A DNA stretch of 64,000 nt. Source: Dryas octopetala (lineage: Eukaryota; Streptophyta; Magnoliopsida; Rosales; Rosaceae). The notes beneath the pieces are model-generated. The model had not been told where the DNA came from. It did not search any database and saw nothing but the letters and a program-made list of their open reading frames with translations. Positions within the stretch are counted from its first letter, which is position 1. Each line of letters opens with the position of its first letter. Made by a program: the position numbers and the translations under genes. The stretch spans positions 16,466,835-16,530,834 of the forward strand of contig OY992832.1 in NCBI GenBank assembly GCA_963921425.1, in the 5' to 3' direction. This document shows, in pieces, positions 25,888 to 38,703 of this stretch.

Positions 25888-27573
25888 TAAAGATTTAATT
25901 TTGCTCACCACCATCAATACCAAATTGCTTTTAGTGGTATGTGGGGTCATGGTGACGCTGGTAATTGACAAGGTCCAAGACAAGTGCACTATTACTGTAC
26001 GTATTGTATTAATAAGAGAGCTACGTTTAAGTTAAGCCAATGGATGGTAGGCATATGGCTCACCATCTCAACTTTTTCAAGAAAGGGACGCAACTCCTTT
26101 AGTTTGTTGCCTCATAACTCACAAGTCACAACTCCCACAAGGTGTACGAGAATTGAGAGCCATTGGTTTTTTCTTTTTCTTTGTGCTACTAATCAACACT
26201 ACTAGTGATCGACTATACTTTGGGGTTTGGATTCAACAATAAGCTTTGGATATTAGTGGGGCCCGCACATATGCTCATCATCAAAATCACAATTTTTAGA
26301 TTCCCAATTATTCATGCAATTCATGACATGACTATAAAATCTCACAAGGTGGGGATACGTGAAATGAAACCACATAATTTCAGATTAGTGTCGATGGGAA
26401 CACCTTATTTTAGTTCATTTGTACGAAAATGGTAAATAAATTATTGAATATGTGTATAAGGTAATATTCTCTTATTAAATATTTAGCATTATAATATATT
26501 AAATTTGAAATTTGAGACTTGAAAATTTATTGTTTTAGTGACTGAAGTTCTTATGTGTGATGGATTCTCGTTAAATGTACTAATCAGTTCTTATGTGTGA
26601 CTGAGGTATTAATTTCTTAAGCTGAAACATCAAAACGACTTTTCTTACCTTTTAGAAAAATGAAAATAAAAATATGGTAAACATATGGCTTTTCTTTCTC
26701 GGGTCTTGTTCAGAGTTAAGACCTGCTCCAGCTGGGTTTCTAGGAAATTCAATTGGGTGCATGAAATTGTTAATTTTTTGGAAAAGTAAATGGTTGTTGT
26801 GAAGAATATTATTGGATCTGAGACAAAATTCCATTTAAGTGAAAGATTTACTCGATATGTGTTATTTTGGCTTATAATTTGATGCCGAAAATTATCGCAA
26901 AAGAAAGCCATAGTGATTAAAAAATGGTTGGCTATGTATGCGAGCCGTCAAATTTGAGATGAACGCGCAATATCAAATTCAGTCTATGTCATCTCCCTTT
27001 GACTGCGAAGTATATATTGCTTCAAAAACCTACTTGGGTTGGAATTCCTAATAAACTTATCATTAAAAAAAATGATTCAATTACATTATTTTTAATAACT
27101 TATTTTGCACGAGACTAATATTTAAGTAAAGAATATAGTTTGAGAATTTTTTTTAAAGCAATTCATGATCCAAAAGGCAAGTATTTTAGTTCCTTAGCCT
27201 GAAATATGCACTGAAATTTTTGTATGAGACCTTTTGTTTGTAGTTTTTCCTTATTTTTTGTGGTTGGGGTCAAATATGAGCTAAAAATCCATAAACACTC
27301 TTGTTCAAAGTTGTATACCAAGTGTTGGGAAATTACCAAATATATGTCACTAAGATAAATTGATTTCCAAAATTCAACCCAAAACAGAAAAAGACCAAAG
27401 AAGGACCTCAGAATTCATGTTTGGGCTCACTCGCAACTGAATCTACTGCTCAGCTGAATCATTGCAGCCCAAATGCAAAATACCAAAATTCACAACAATA
27501 AACCCCCACCTAATGCCCCAAAAACAATCATTTCAACAATAAACCTCCTTTCCTAATCACTAACTAATCACAA
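25888..27573. other. Intergenic, 3' side of the S40 gene
   Basis: AT-rich; no recognised gene. The 3' UTR of the S40 gene falls at the right end. Confidence 0.6.
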
Positions 27574-28203
27574 TTAACCATCAAACCCAGTCCGACTCCA
27601 CACCGCGTCACGAACCCGCCTCATGTCCCGGCCCTTCAAGGTCCGCCCGACGCCTTCGAAAACTGACGTCGCCCCACGCGTGTACTCGCGTGCCAAGTAC
27701 TCGTGTGGGGGGATTATCTCCGGGTCGTTACTATCCAACCCGTCGTTCAACCCATAAAGCGAGTCAACCGAGTCGACCCGGAGAATCTTGCTCCAGTCCG
27801 GAACGTTCACGGGAGCTGACGTGGCCATGTGGCGGCCCCCACGTGGGGATGCTGCCACGCTGTCATGTCCGCCTCGGAACTGGTGCACAATCCTAGGCGA
27901 GGACGCCATTTTCCCCGAATCATCAAAAGCCAATGACAGCCCGCCCACGTTGTGGTCGTCCCGAGGGATCCGCCGGCGGCTCCTGAAGGAATTAACGCCT
28001 CCGTTACTCTCGGCAGCGGCGCGTGGACTCCAATCTCCTCGGGAATCGTCGTCTTCCTGGTCCTCCCGCTCGTCCACGCTCTCCACCATCGACCAGACAT
28101 CGTCTTCGCCGAGCTCCGGCGACTCGTGAGCGTGACTGTAGCTACCGTAGCTCCCAAGCAACCGTTCGCTGCGGCTCTGCGTCAGTTTCCGGGCCTTCGC
28201 CAT
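27574..28203 (-). CDS. Senescence regulator S40 (DUF584) family protein
   Basis: Single-exon gene of 209 residues on the minus strand, GC-rich compared with its surroundings. It starts MAKARKLTQSRSERLLGSYG. The S40 signature is seen in two blocks: VPDWSKILRVDSVDSLYG (about residue 134-151) and the C-terminal IIPPHEYLAREYTRGATSVF followed by EGVGRTLKGRDMRRVRDAVW. S40 proteins are small nuclear plant proteins linked to leaf senescence and stress responses; the biochemical activity is unknown. Length and intronless form suit the family. Several open frames on the opposite strand are composition shadows. Confidence 0.93.
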   Translation of the reverse strand: MAKARKLTQSRSERLLGSYGSYSHAHESPELGEDDVWSMVESVDEREDQEDDDSRGDWSPRAAAESNGGVNSFRSRRRIPRDDHNVGGLSLAFDDSGKMASSPRIVHQFRGGHDSVAASPRGGRHMATSAPVNVPDWSKILRVDSVDSLYGLNDGLDSNDPEIIPPHEYLAREYTRGATSVFEGVGRTLKGRDMRRVRDAVWSRTGFDG

Positions 28204-28914
28204 ATGACATAATCAGATTCAATTCCCCGGCCACCCGACCCGACCCGGTTAAGGAAATAAAATAACCCACTCTCACAACTCCATTAAAGCAATTTATTTA
28301 TATAGAGGCTTACGCATAAGCTCTGGCTTTGGAGGGTGGACATGTATATATATAGGATGGAGTCGATGGACCCTCAGAACCCAATAAACTTCATTTCATT
28401 TGAATTTGAGCTTCATTTTGTCTGCATTTCCTTATGTCCAACAAGACGCATGGTGATAATATATAGAAGACGCCAATAAGTCCACCAAAACTGTAAAAAA
28501 AAACAAGAGAAGGAAAACGACACGCACTCCCATCAGCTCGTGTATACCACTCGCTCATACTCGCGTGTGCTTTGCCTTACTTTCTAGAGCGAAAATGAAA
28601 TGATCTTTCTTCATCTGGATATAAAATTGTATTTGTTTGATGATCAAACGGCCAGTAATATGTGAGTGTTACGAACGCGCTCTTCCCTTAAAACTACAAC
28701 TATCCGACGTCGTGTTGCTATGGGTGGACCCCAGCGGCAAAACCCGTCTTGTTTGACTACGTCAAATGACAAATGCATCCAACAGTCCCGTCCACGTGGG
28801 TACATAGCCTCTAGTCACCCACCACGTGGATGCTTCCAACACCTGCGGGACCCACCCACAAGGTCTCAATCACTGCCACGTGTCTGAACAGTGACCGGCT
28901 AAATAATTTCTTGT
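28204..28914. other. S40 upstream region
   Basis: Contains TATATAGAGG at about 28298-28307, in a place fit for a TATA box of the minus-strand gene only if read as its reverse complement; weak. CACGTGG motifs (G-box-like, 28796-28801 and 28824-28829) are present about 0.6 kb upstream. No other gene. Confidence 0.4.
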
Positions 28915-28962
28915 TTTTATTTTTTAATTTACCTTAAATTATTTTTTTTTTTTCATATTTAA

Positions 28963-29366
28963 TATCTAAACTTTGATCATTGTCTTAATCTGGTACCTAA
29001 ACTTTTATTTGTCTAAATTGAGTACCTAAACTTTTATTTTGTATCTAATAGATACCTATGTGAATTTCTCTTAAAATTGTTAACAGAAGTTATGAACAAT
29101 ATGGTCACTTCAAAAAAATTATATTTTAATTATAATTTTTTATTTTTTTTGTTTGTTGTGTTTTTTTATTTTTTTATAATTTTAAACATATAAAGAAAAT
29201 AATTAAAATATATTTTTTTAGTGACTATATTGCCCTTAACTTTTGTTGACAATTTTAACAGAAATTCATTTTGGTACTTATTAGATACAAAATAAAAGTT
29301 TAGGTACTCAATTAGAACAAATAAAAATTTAAGTACTACGTTAAGACAAAGATTAAAGTTTAGGTA
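28963..29366. mobile_element. Foldback element with about 145-bp inverted arms
   Basis: Left arm 28963-29110 and right arm 29216-29366 are imperfect inverted copies; for example GAGTACCTAAACTTTTATTT in the left arm pairs with AAATAAAAGTTTAGGTACTC in the right. The AT-rich centre is about 105 bases. Poly-T/poly-A tracts extend the symmetry outward. It looks like a Mutator-like MITE, but no target duplication was fixed. Confidence 0.75.
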
Positions 29367-29396
29367 AAAAAAAAAAAAAAAAAAAACCTAAATAAA

Positions 29397-30472
29397 AAGA
29401 AAGGTTTAGGATGTTGTGGCTGTTGTGGGGGCTGTATATATTTATAGCTAATGATGGTGACCAGAAAAATTAGTCTTTGCATAATTGATGGTTTAGGATG
29501 TAATCAGTGTTTAGGTGTTTGTAGTTAAAATAATCCCCCACTTGGGATAAAAAAGCAAAGTCTTAGTGAAGGGCACATTAGACGGTCCAGAATAGAATTG
29601 TGGGGTCCAACAAGGACTTTGTCCTTTGTGAAGTGAACAAGTGACCTTTATCACTCACTCACTATTCATTATCAGAGACTTCACAATCAAAATGCCCCAA
29701 ATTCAATGGAGGTCCACAAAATTTATTACCTCCGATTGTATCATCAACCCGTTTATGATGCTTATTAATACTAGAAGCACATTTATGGGGATGGATATTG
29801 TAATGAAGTTTATGCTCATATCACTAATTGCTGTAATTTGACTGAATATAGTTGGTACTTAATTGTTTAATTTGCATATAACAATCACATCATGTTCTAG
29901 AAACAGCTGCCCATATAGTATTATTAAACTGATTAGTCACTCGTACGGTACGCATTGCAATACAATTGAACACTTAAAATTTAAATTTGATATGGAAATA
30001 TCAAACATTTCATCATGACTGTTTCTTTGGCCAGAATTTCATCATGAATGTACCGTGCATATTTCAGTACAATTCATCAATCTCCACAAAATTCTAGGAC
30101 AAGGCTTTTAACATATAGGGCAGTTCATGGGATTTTAAGGAGCCATAGAAAGAATGCTAGGGTCGGCCCTGAATTTATGGGGTTCAAGACGAACCATAGA
30201 AATGAATCCAACAATAAATCTTACACAAATTAACTGTTTACAATTTAGCATGCTGAATTAATGATAAATACAATGGTCATGGTGTACTTTTTATATATAT
30301 TTGCACATCTTTTGTTCACATCGTTTAAACAACTACAACTACTCTTTGTCAATAAAGAAATGTTAGGTGTCTGCATTCTTTATATCAGATGTGCATATTC
30401 GATTATGTGCGCACCAACAAACATGCGAACGTGCCATTAAACGTTTGGTAGTTTCACAGAGCGCTCGACAAT
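29397..30472. other. Intergenic
   Basis: No supported gene. GGTCGGCCCTGAATTT at 30162-30177 resembles the end of the element at 34591 and may be a relic. Confidence 0.5.

Positions 30473-30506
<34 letters not shown>
30473..30506. repeat. Poly-T tract
   Basis: About 33 consecutive T residues. It may be the reverse of a retroposon poly-A tail, or simple expansion; no adjoining retroposon was recognised. Confidence 0.85.
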
Positions 30507-30510
<4 letters not shown>

Positions 30511-30571
30511 CAGGCAAGCAGCGCTTGCCATTGCTTCCTCGGCCGAGTTTTAAGGATAAACTCTCATTTTT

Positions 30572-30753
30572 CTGAGATTTTTCAGTGTGACCAGTACACC
30601 GCTATGTGGTGTAATCAATCTAACTTGTCATAATATGTGTAAATGTTATTAATATTATACCCTATGAGAGAAAAACATATTATCCAACAATACCCTTATA
30701 CGTTGGATTGGTTACACCATGTGGTGGTGTATCGGTTACACATTAAAAATTCT
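30572..30753 (-). mobile_element. hAT-type MITE, copy 2 (inverted)
   Basis: The reverse complement matches the element at 9406-9595 along its length, including CCAATCCAACGTATAAGG and the terminal ATTTTTAATGTGTAAC. Flanked by TCATTTTT and TCATCTTT, an 8-bp duplication with one T/C difference. About 182 bp. Confidence 0.82.
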
Positions 30754-30761
30754 TCATCTTT

Positions 30762-31672
30762 TCACCACATCCCTCTTAGGGTATAGAATGAGTTTGATAA
30801 AGGTGTTATGTTAGGGTTTACTCAACAATGGTTGCTGGGCACTTGGCATTAGGTGCGAACATCCTCACTTGAATGAGCCTGATCCGGTTGCATAAGTATG
30901 CCTCACTTTTATTAAAGAGATACTATATATATGAAAAATGTGATACATCTAATATTACTCTTTTATCAATTTGCATTTGTTATCCAATTGGGTTTTCATA
31001 AAACATTAAAACCTTGATATATCATACGTATGTAAGGATGTGCATGGAATAAATCAAACCTCAGGAGTCTGAATGTAATAAGATAAAACCTCAGGGGGTA
31101 TTTGAAATTCTCTCGATGGGCATTCATCCACTTGCTGGGTCATCTCTTCCATTAGTCCGGTTTAATTCCAAGCAGCAGTGACATGCCGCAGCAATTACTT
31201 GTAGCTACAATATTATCTCTTTTTTCTTGTTTCTGCTATCAGTTATCTTGTCTTTGTTTTGTGTTGTACTGCTTTGGGTTTCAAGAGCTTGGGTTCCTTC
31301 CCCTCTTACTACCTCTTATTTCCTTTGCATTTGTTTCTCTTTGTTTCAGATTCCTCAAAGAAGAGTGCACAATTGGACGGCACTGTTGAGGACCCCACCC
31401 TTATTCTGTGGGATTCTGTGGGGATGGGGCCTGGGATTTCAATGACCGGGCTTTGTCTGGGACCCACTAGGCATGCCCATGATAGATGGGTTTGCTAGAG
31501 GTGCACCCTGACCCAAGTACCCAACTCTGCCTTGTGTTGGACCTTTCACTGCAATCGAGTATCCTATGCTTCACTAGAATGGATACAACTCTGTATCTCA
31601 GTATACAAAAGTCGGTCCATCAAAATTCGAGGATTACATGTACCCTAACATTTTCCTTGTCATCATTAAAGG
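30762..31672. other. Intergenic with several overlapping open frames
   Basis: Between 31180 and 31500 three forward frames stay open, with a T-rich hydrophobic stretch. None shows a domain and a splice-acceptor-like TTTGTTTCAG at 31340-31349 is present. It could be a transcribed non-coding region; no gene is claimed. Confidence 0.35.
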
Positions 31673-31680
31673 TTTGTTTT

Positions 31681-32140
31681 AAGGTTGAATTACGTTTGTG
31701 GTCATATAGTTTGTACCAAGTTTTATTAAGGTACTTAGAATTTCATTTGTGTTAATTTGCCTATGTAATTTTTTAGCGGTTGCAATTCGATGACACGTCT
31801 CTAATTACGTAAATTTATTCGACGAAAATAGCACATCGTGTGCAAGATTAGGGGCATTTTAGATTTTTTGAGTAATTTAGATTTATTGTCACTATCTAAA
31901 AACCCTCACTCATACGAACTATTTTTGTCGACTAAATTAGAGTTTTTTTTATTAATCAACTGTGGTTAATGAAAATTGACTTGAGGACTTCTTCCAACAA
32001 TAAAAGAGTGAGTGTCATTTATTAAACCAAATAATCATTGGCTAAATTAGAAATTAATAGCATGTCATTAAATTGCAACCGTTGAAAAATTATAAGGACA
32101 AAATTAACATAATATGGGGATACAAAAGTAATTTGGCTTT
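31681..32140. mobile_element. Foldback MITE, about 460 bp
   Basis: Starts AAGGTTGAATTACGTTTGTG and ends with the complementary CAAAAGTAATTTGGCTTT; the arms extend to GCGGTTGCAATTCGATGACA against its partner TGTCATTAAATTGCAACCGT. Flanked on both sides by TTTGTTTT. The T-rich duplication is weak evidence by itself; hAT or Mutator type is undecided. Confidence 0.7.
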
Positions 32141-32148
32141 TTTGTTTT

Positions 32149-34590
32149 GTAATAAAGAGGCTTTATTTATATAATTATAGCTGCATATATACTTATATAG
32201 CATCCGAAGTGAATACATCAAACAACCAAGTAGAACGTCCTCAATCCATGAAATTCTATAAACACAAGCACATGCCTAGCAAAAATATGCCCCATCTTTT
32301 TATTTTTATTTTTTTATTTGGTAATTGATTTGGCCATCTTTTAATAATAAAACAGAAGTAAGGTTAAATTTGATCGTGCCCAATTGATTTAGCAAAATTA
32401 ACAATTTTATGGACCATTTATTTTCGAATGCTGAAAACAAATTAACAAAGATCTGTGTGTGTGTGTGTGTGTGTGTGTGAATTTTGAAGAATCAGAATCC
32501 CACCTGCTACTTTAATTAGCTAGCTAGCCAGCCACCACCACCAGCCTCACTAATTCAACAACCAGAACAATTAAATAGCCTGATAATGAGTGTTTTTTCA
32601 TATGATTTCATGGTGCGCTGTGCAGATGGGTACTTTCTTATATTCATTTTGGGATTAAATGATTGTTGATGGCTGTATTTTATTTGTTAATCAGATCCAG
32701 AGGATCACAAGGTTGAAGAATGATTGTACTAGGGTGAATCATGGGAGATTATTTTAGTATTGTTATACTTTATGTTAGAAAAGTCACACATACACACACA
32801 CACACACCCTAGTATTAGTTTAACATGGGATTCTAGTACAACATAAATAATAAACATTATAAGGGGAAGTATCAAAGAGCTTTTGTTGGAGGTTTTGTTG
32901 GGTTGTGAAGGTTGGGTTCTCAGGACTCAGGTAGGCCTATTAAGAATATCTATATTCTTGCACCAGATACTGTGTAATATTGTAGTTGCAGGAGATGGGG
33001 TCCGCTATTCCCAAAATTATGTCGTTTTATTCTGGAAGCCTCTCTGCCTGCCTCTCTGGTTTTGTGGTTTCAGACTTTCAGTTAACAGTGAACTGACAGT
33101 AACTGAGCTTTTTCATCCTCAAGTTGAACCAACACATGCTTAAATCACCTTTAACCTGTTCATTGTTGTCCAACTTGGTGCTCCAACCTGAATATATAAC
33201 AAGTTGCATGAATTAAAATACGTACTTATGCCCATCTATTTACCTGGTCAATTCACCAGAACCATATAGTAGTATAGTACCCAATAGGAAAAATGAATTA
33301 ATTCACCAAATTCACCTCATGCCTTTTGTCTTGCTGGAGGTCTGCAATTATTGTTTGCAGCAATATTCTTGCTAGCAATGGTTTTTACAATTACACCCAT
33401 TTGAGATTTACAACTAGCTGGTTTTGTAGAATTTCAATCAAGCTTGAGATTTAATATGGATGCCAAGTAATTTGAAGATATATTGATCAACATCAAATAT
33501 CTGTGTCACAGCTTTTATATTAAAATCAGATGGAGCGTGATCCGAGTCACAATCAAACGGTTTCCAAGAGGAAGTCTACCACAAGAAAATGCAATGTAAG
33601 ATTGTGTGAAACATTATTATTGATTGACAGCAAGCTCAGGTGGGTAGGCCTATTTTTTATCCTTATGCATCAACCATTAAAAAGGACCGATCGTTTTCTG
33701 TACGTTGCTTGAGTTGTTACAATCAGATTGGGTCAGCCATTTGTTCTTTGTCATGATGTGCCAATCTAATCTCCTTGAAGATTATTATTTGGTGAAAACT
33801 TGAAGTTGAAACTTGAAAGCAATATAATAATTGAAAATTTTCTATAATGGAAACAATGCATGTCATGCGGACGATTTTTTATCTCTTGGGTGTTGATGGA
33901 TTCAATTTTTCAGTATTAGGGTTTAAATTTTCTACCACTAAATGTGTTTGTATGACATAAAATGTTTTTAGTGTAGATCATTTCTTAATACTTTTTTGAG
34001 GAAACTGTTTGATAATTTGGTACTTGTTCAATCTACTGAACTTTCTATCTTTCATGCTATCACCTCAATCTCAACAATCAATTTACTTTTGGCCACTTCC
34101 TCCATAAAATGTGGTTTGTGATATATATTGCATGTCAAATTCCCCTGCTTTAGTATAATGCAAGCCCGTTTTCCTTGCATACAAAATAATCAATCAATCA
34201 AGCTTAGACCTCTGTCAGCAAAAACCAAATGACATTAATTTATTCTCAAACCACCCTTTTAGTATTTCTTTTTCTCTTGGTTGCAGATTCCATTTAGTAT
34301 TATTTTCTGTTGAATAATAGTTTCCACTCTAATCACTCCTCTGCCATGATTGAAAATTGTTTGGGAGAATCTTTCCTCTCTAAACCTGAAATGGGCAGCA
34401 AGTGCATTTCTCTCACACTCTCTTTGTTGCACTTCATTAGTCGGTGCAAATGCTTAATCAAATAATTAAAACATATCTAAAAATTTCTTTATTTAATCCT
34501 AACAGCCACAAAAGGGGATTCCCGAACTGCACATTTTGATTTCATGATCATCAGTAGATTTAGTACAGAAGAGGGTATGAGTGTGTTCTA
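32149..34590. other. Intergenic
   Basis: Contains a (GT)n microsatellite at 32452-32479 and a short (CA)n at 32787-32806. No gene recognised. Confidence 0.55.
32452..32479. repeat. (GT)n microsatellite
   Basis: About thirteen GT units. Confidence 0.9.
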
Positions 34591-34762
34591 TAGGGCCGGT
34601 CCTGAGATTAACGGGTTCGAGGTGAATTATAAAAACGAGATACTCGACCTTTTATGCATATTACTTAGGCCAAAAATAGTGTACAAGTATATAATTTGAA
34701 GCCCTTAAGATTTGAGGGTCCGAGGCAGTTGCCTACTTGGGCTACCCTCAGACCAGCTTTGG
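34591..34762. mobile_element. Small degenerate TIR element, about 170 bp
   Basis: TAGGGCCGGTCCTGAG on the left faces CTCAGACCAGCTTTGGA on the right, imperfect inverted ends. GGGCCGGCCCTG-type ends are frequent in plant non-autonomous DNA transposons. No target duplication found. Confidence 0.5.
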
Positions 34763-37453
34763 ACTCTTTTGTCACACAATTTACCTACCAATCCAAAAAG
34801 CCATGGTAGATCCTTGTTTCAAAATGAACACAAGCACTGACACATGGTAAACAGAGTCAGTTAACTTTCTCCTAGGCGACAACAATGCGCGAATGGCAAT
34901 CATCCTTCACAACGTTGTAGGTTGTATTGATTTCATCGCATGATCAATGAGAGATCAACAGTTTCAGAGGGCCATGCCCTGTAATTGAAAATCTGCACAT
35001 ATGATTCTATGAAGATGTGAAAGTATAGGATTGGTATGAGGTCATTTACAGTCTTAGCACACAACTAAGTAGCAGTCTCTATCAATCGTACACTCTTTGC
35101 TAGTTTTGCAAAGACAGTTTACAGAAAGCATACACCTTCAGTTGAGGTTATTAGTGAAATGCTCCTCCCACTTGCATGATTGATGCCAAAACATGTGTCC
35201 ATTTCTTGATTAGATGGGAATTAAGTTGTACAATCATGAACTGTAGAACTGCAGCTCTTGTTGAGCCAAAACAATGATGGCTTACTGATTTGATTGGCAT
35301 CTTATTCTGTGATCCATAAATGTCAGGACAACGTGAACCAAATAGTCTCAAAGTTGTTTTGCATCTTAATCTATGTTCTTATCAAGTTGGTTGACATGAA
35401 TTATAGACAGGCTGAGTGCTTCCCTTAATTTGGTAACTACTTCAAAAGGATTTGTGGGCACCTTGATTATGCTTGTTGATTGTTGCTCTCCTTGTAATTT
35501 ATTTATTTTTTCATCTTGCTTTTTGATGCATGTGGTTGGCCAGGTTGAGGAAAGCTACTTGTGCACTCCATTTTCTTAATCTTAAACACCAATTTGTGAT
35601 TGGTCAATTCGTTGTCTACCCCTCATGATCTCACCCTCTTTAAGCTTTGTCATAATTTCTTCTCTCTTTTTTCTTTTTTTTGGTTCAAAAGCTATGAGAT
35701 TTGTGTGCTCACCTCACCTCTAGACTCTAGTTTGATAGGTGCTATAAAGATGCTCCAGAGTCCTATCATTGACTCACCTATTCTGCTGATTACTGCTCAT
35801 TACTCTCCATTGTTCTTGTTAATAAAATAATCGACTACAACTTTTGACAAATTAACCTTAAAGTAATTAACAACAACAGGATAAAACAAAAAGTGCAGCC
35901 AAATATGTGCAGATGTTAATAATGGAAATTAAAAGAAGAGCAAGCAAACGTAAACAATAATAATGAAAGTCAAAACGTGAAAATAGTATCGCCAGTATAC
36001 AAAATTTGCTTTATCAATGAGGTTTAACACAGTTTTCATTAAACAATGAAAGTAAAATCCTAACACTGCTGCTTGTGGCTATTACTTTTAAGAGATCTAG
36101 GTTTCTATGGAGAATTGGCATCCCCAAGTTAATCTCTTGCACTTGTCATGTGTGTGTGCATGAAGTGTAGGTTCTGTAGGAAGGTTATTTGGAATAGCTT
36201 CCATTCAGAATCCCCAATACAACATATTCACATGAACACAGGTTTAATTATTTAACATTAATAGAGGCTCCATCCATGCCAGTGTATAAGAGATGTGGTA
36301 AAGCAAAAGAGAAGATCTCAGAGGAACCTCAGCTTCAGAGGAGGTTTAATACGGATCATGGTATATATCCATAGGACCACAGGGGTGCAACTTGGGCAGG
36401 CTCAGCCCAAACTGGGTGAGGACAATTGTTTTACTTGATCAAACAAAAGAAAAATTATGTTTAGCTTCCTTTTTTAGTCCAGGTCATTTTTCCAACATAA
36501 ATTGTGCTTGCATATGATACAAGTTGGCAATTTTTAACCTTGTGGCCTGGGGATAGACAACTACAGTAAGTAGGAGTTACAAAATACAAACTACTATGCA
36601 TGTGTATTTATGCATTAATATATATATATATATGTGCATTTAGCCATTTATGTTTACATAGTGTGTGTATATATGTATTGGTGATATAATTAAGTAGCCT
36701 TACATATAGCATACCTATAGGGATCTATGCCTGTTTCAGAAAATGCTGTCATGGCTTTTGATATGATCTCATTGATAACTCAACTCAAATTTCAACATAG
36801 GTAAAGACCTTGTGAAGCAAAGCATATGAGGAACTTCATATCTAAATAGAACTGCACACAGAGAAAAGAAGTTAATATAAGGACATATTTAGTAAACATG
36901 GATGCGAGCAATGGATGTTCAATGTGGAAACTCTTCCAAATTAAGATGAGAGAAGACATCCATTAGGTATCATTGAGTATAAATTCAGGATAACTTTTTT
37001 AATATTAAACTTGTATGGTCACCATTTCCTGTAATCTGCATTATTTAATCTCAATCCTTAGATTCAATGTCAATATTAATGTCAATACTTTTAATTTAAT
37101 AACAATATCATCACAAAATTGTGGGTTTGCAAAGATTCTAAGCAATGTTAGGTTGTAAAAATAAGCATTTAGTAAACTGGGAAGCAATATTTGTTACCTG
37201 CCCCCCTCCTGTAAGTAAAAAGTAAATTATTTATATCAATGCACATTCAAAATTTCATACCATTTTAATACTTACTCATATCTCAAATTTGTTTACTTGG
37301 ATCAAATTCTAATGTTTGAAAGAACAAGGATTTCCTAAGACAAAATGCTTTGAGAGACTCTGAACAGAGAAATGTCTGATCTCATTCTTAGTACATTGCT
37401 AGAATTCTTAATACATCTGATTCTCTTAGAATGTAAAGGAGAGAAGGAACGAC
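34763..37453. other. Intergenic
   Basis: No gene supported. An open frame at 35151-35351 (minus) has no family match that I trust. An AT microsatellite lies at 36619-36634. Confidence 0.5.
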
Positions 37454-37574
37454 CTATCCACATGAGCAAAGAACCAGTCATTTTTCGGATTACTGACGCC
37501 TACAGTGAAAATTTGGTCAAGTTCAGGGTGTACATCAGTGTGTCTGTCCCACAAGCCATATTGTCTGTACCTAC

Positions 37575-37874
37575 GGCTTTGTTTGGACTGCGGGGCATGT
37601 CTGGACAGCACTAAGTAGTAAATATATCAATATGAGACACTTTTCTGGTGGAGGAAGAAGATTTAGAGATGGCCAAATGTTAGAGAAAGTTTCCATAAGA
37701 GCTCAGGACAATTGTCCCCTCCAAACACATGGGTTATCTCAGGACAAAATTTTTTCACTCATGACTTACTTTGGCCATCTCTACCGTCTTCTTCCTCCAC
37801 CAGAAAAGCTGCCTCCTAATGAGATTTTTACTCTTTTGTGCTGTCCAGACCTGTCCTGCCTTCCAAACAGAGCC
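37575..37874. mobile_element. 300-bp foldback MITE in a lyase intron
   Basis: Inverted arms run from GGCTTTGTTTGGACTG / its partner CTTCCAAACAGAGCC at the ends through TGTCTGGACAGCAC / GTGCTGTCCAGACCTG to CTTTTCTGGTGGAGGAAGAA / TTCTTCCTCCACCAGAAAAG nearer the centre. GGCTCTGTTTGG ends recall PIF/Harbinger or hAT MITEs; no clear target duplication. Its edge lies only four bases from the 3' splice junction of the lyase exon that starts at 37570. Confidence 0.85.
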
Positions 37875-38469
37875 ATAATGTGAAGATCAAGCATGATATA
37901 AGAGTAGAAGACCCATCAATTTAGTTCCATATTAGGGAAAGGATAAATTTGCTTACTTTTCAGGGCTGTTAAGAAACAGCTTGTTGACATACATTGGGTT
38001 CACATCAGGAACATAGTAACCTTTGGTTGTCCGATCAGGGAAGCCAATTTCCCATAATGATGGACCATCTCTTGGGGGAACATAGGTAAGGTTTCCAAGA
38101 TGTACGTGTTTCTGATCCTGAAATTTTTTGAAAAACCAATACAATATACCATTACATGATGGCAGTGGAGTCTTGTTGTGTTGTGTTTGTGTCGTGCCAT
38201 TTGAAGTTTGTGCAGAGTGCTAGTCAACCATAATCTGATCTGTTTAGTTAACCATACCATATATATATGACTTTGACATTGAACTGTAATCCTATAAGAA
38301 AGAAACAAAGTCTCCTGGAGTCATGTACACAATATTATATAAGCAATAGTAGTTAACATAGAATCAGTGGTGCCATGGAAGGGTTCGATTAACACTGACC
38401 TGTCCTGGACAAACAATCTTCCTGAAACTGAGCCACGCTCTTTAGCAGAAACATAGTAGCTAGTGTAGT

Positions 38470-38703
38470 GTTTTCAGACGCAATAGCGTCACACGAGGCG
38501 TTTGCAGTCTCGCAAGGCAAGGCGTAAGCCTTTCGGCCATAAAAAAATATAATAATAAAAAAATTATAAAAAAAATTATATAGCTAAAAAATAGCATTAA
38601 TTGTCATTCATAAATAAAAATCATCCATATTACATATCAAATTCAATAATATTATCCAAATTAAATAAAAATCCAAACAAATATATTAATCTAACATATT
38701 GAT
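38470..38703. other. Repeat-like filler beside the copia fossil
   Basis: GCGTCACACGAGGCGTTTGC and AAGGCAAGGCGTAAGCCTTT are followed by AT-rich DNA. AAGGCGTAAGCCTT is a short palindrome of a type seen in plant DNA transposons. Not classified. Confidence 0.35.

Noticed and set aside
27690-28265. Several plus-strand frames of 68-113 codons
   Set aside because: They lie opposite the GC-rich S40 gene and show no family features; the minus-strand frame carries the S40 motifs.
31183-31755. Overlapping frames of 68-89 codons in three phases
   Set aside because: Three frames open over the same DNA with no domain; not enough to call a coding gene, though transcription is possible.
35151-35351. Minus-strand frame considered as the missing last exon of the lyase pseudogene
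   Set aside because: The residues do not match the expected C-terminal lyase motif with any confidence.
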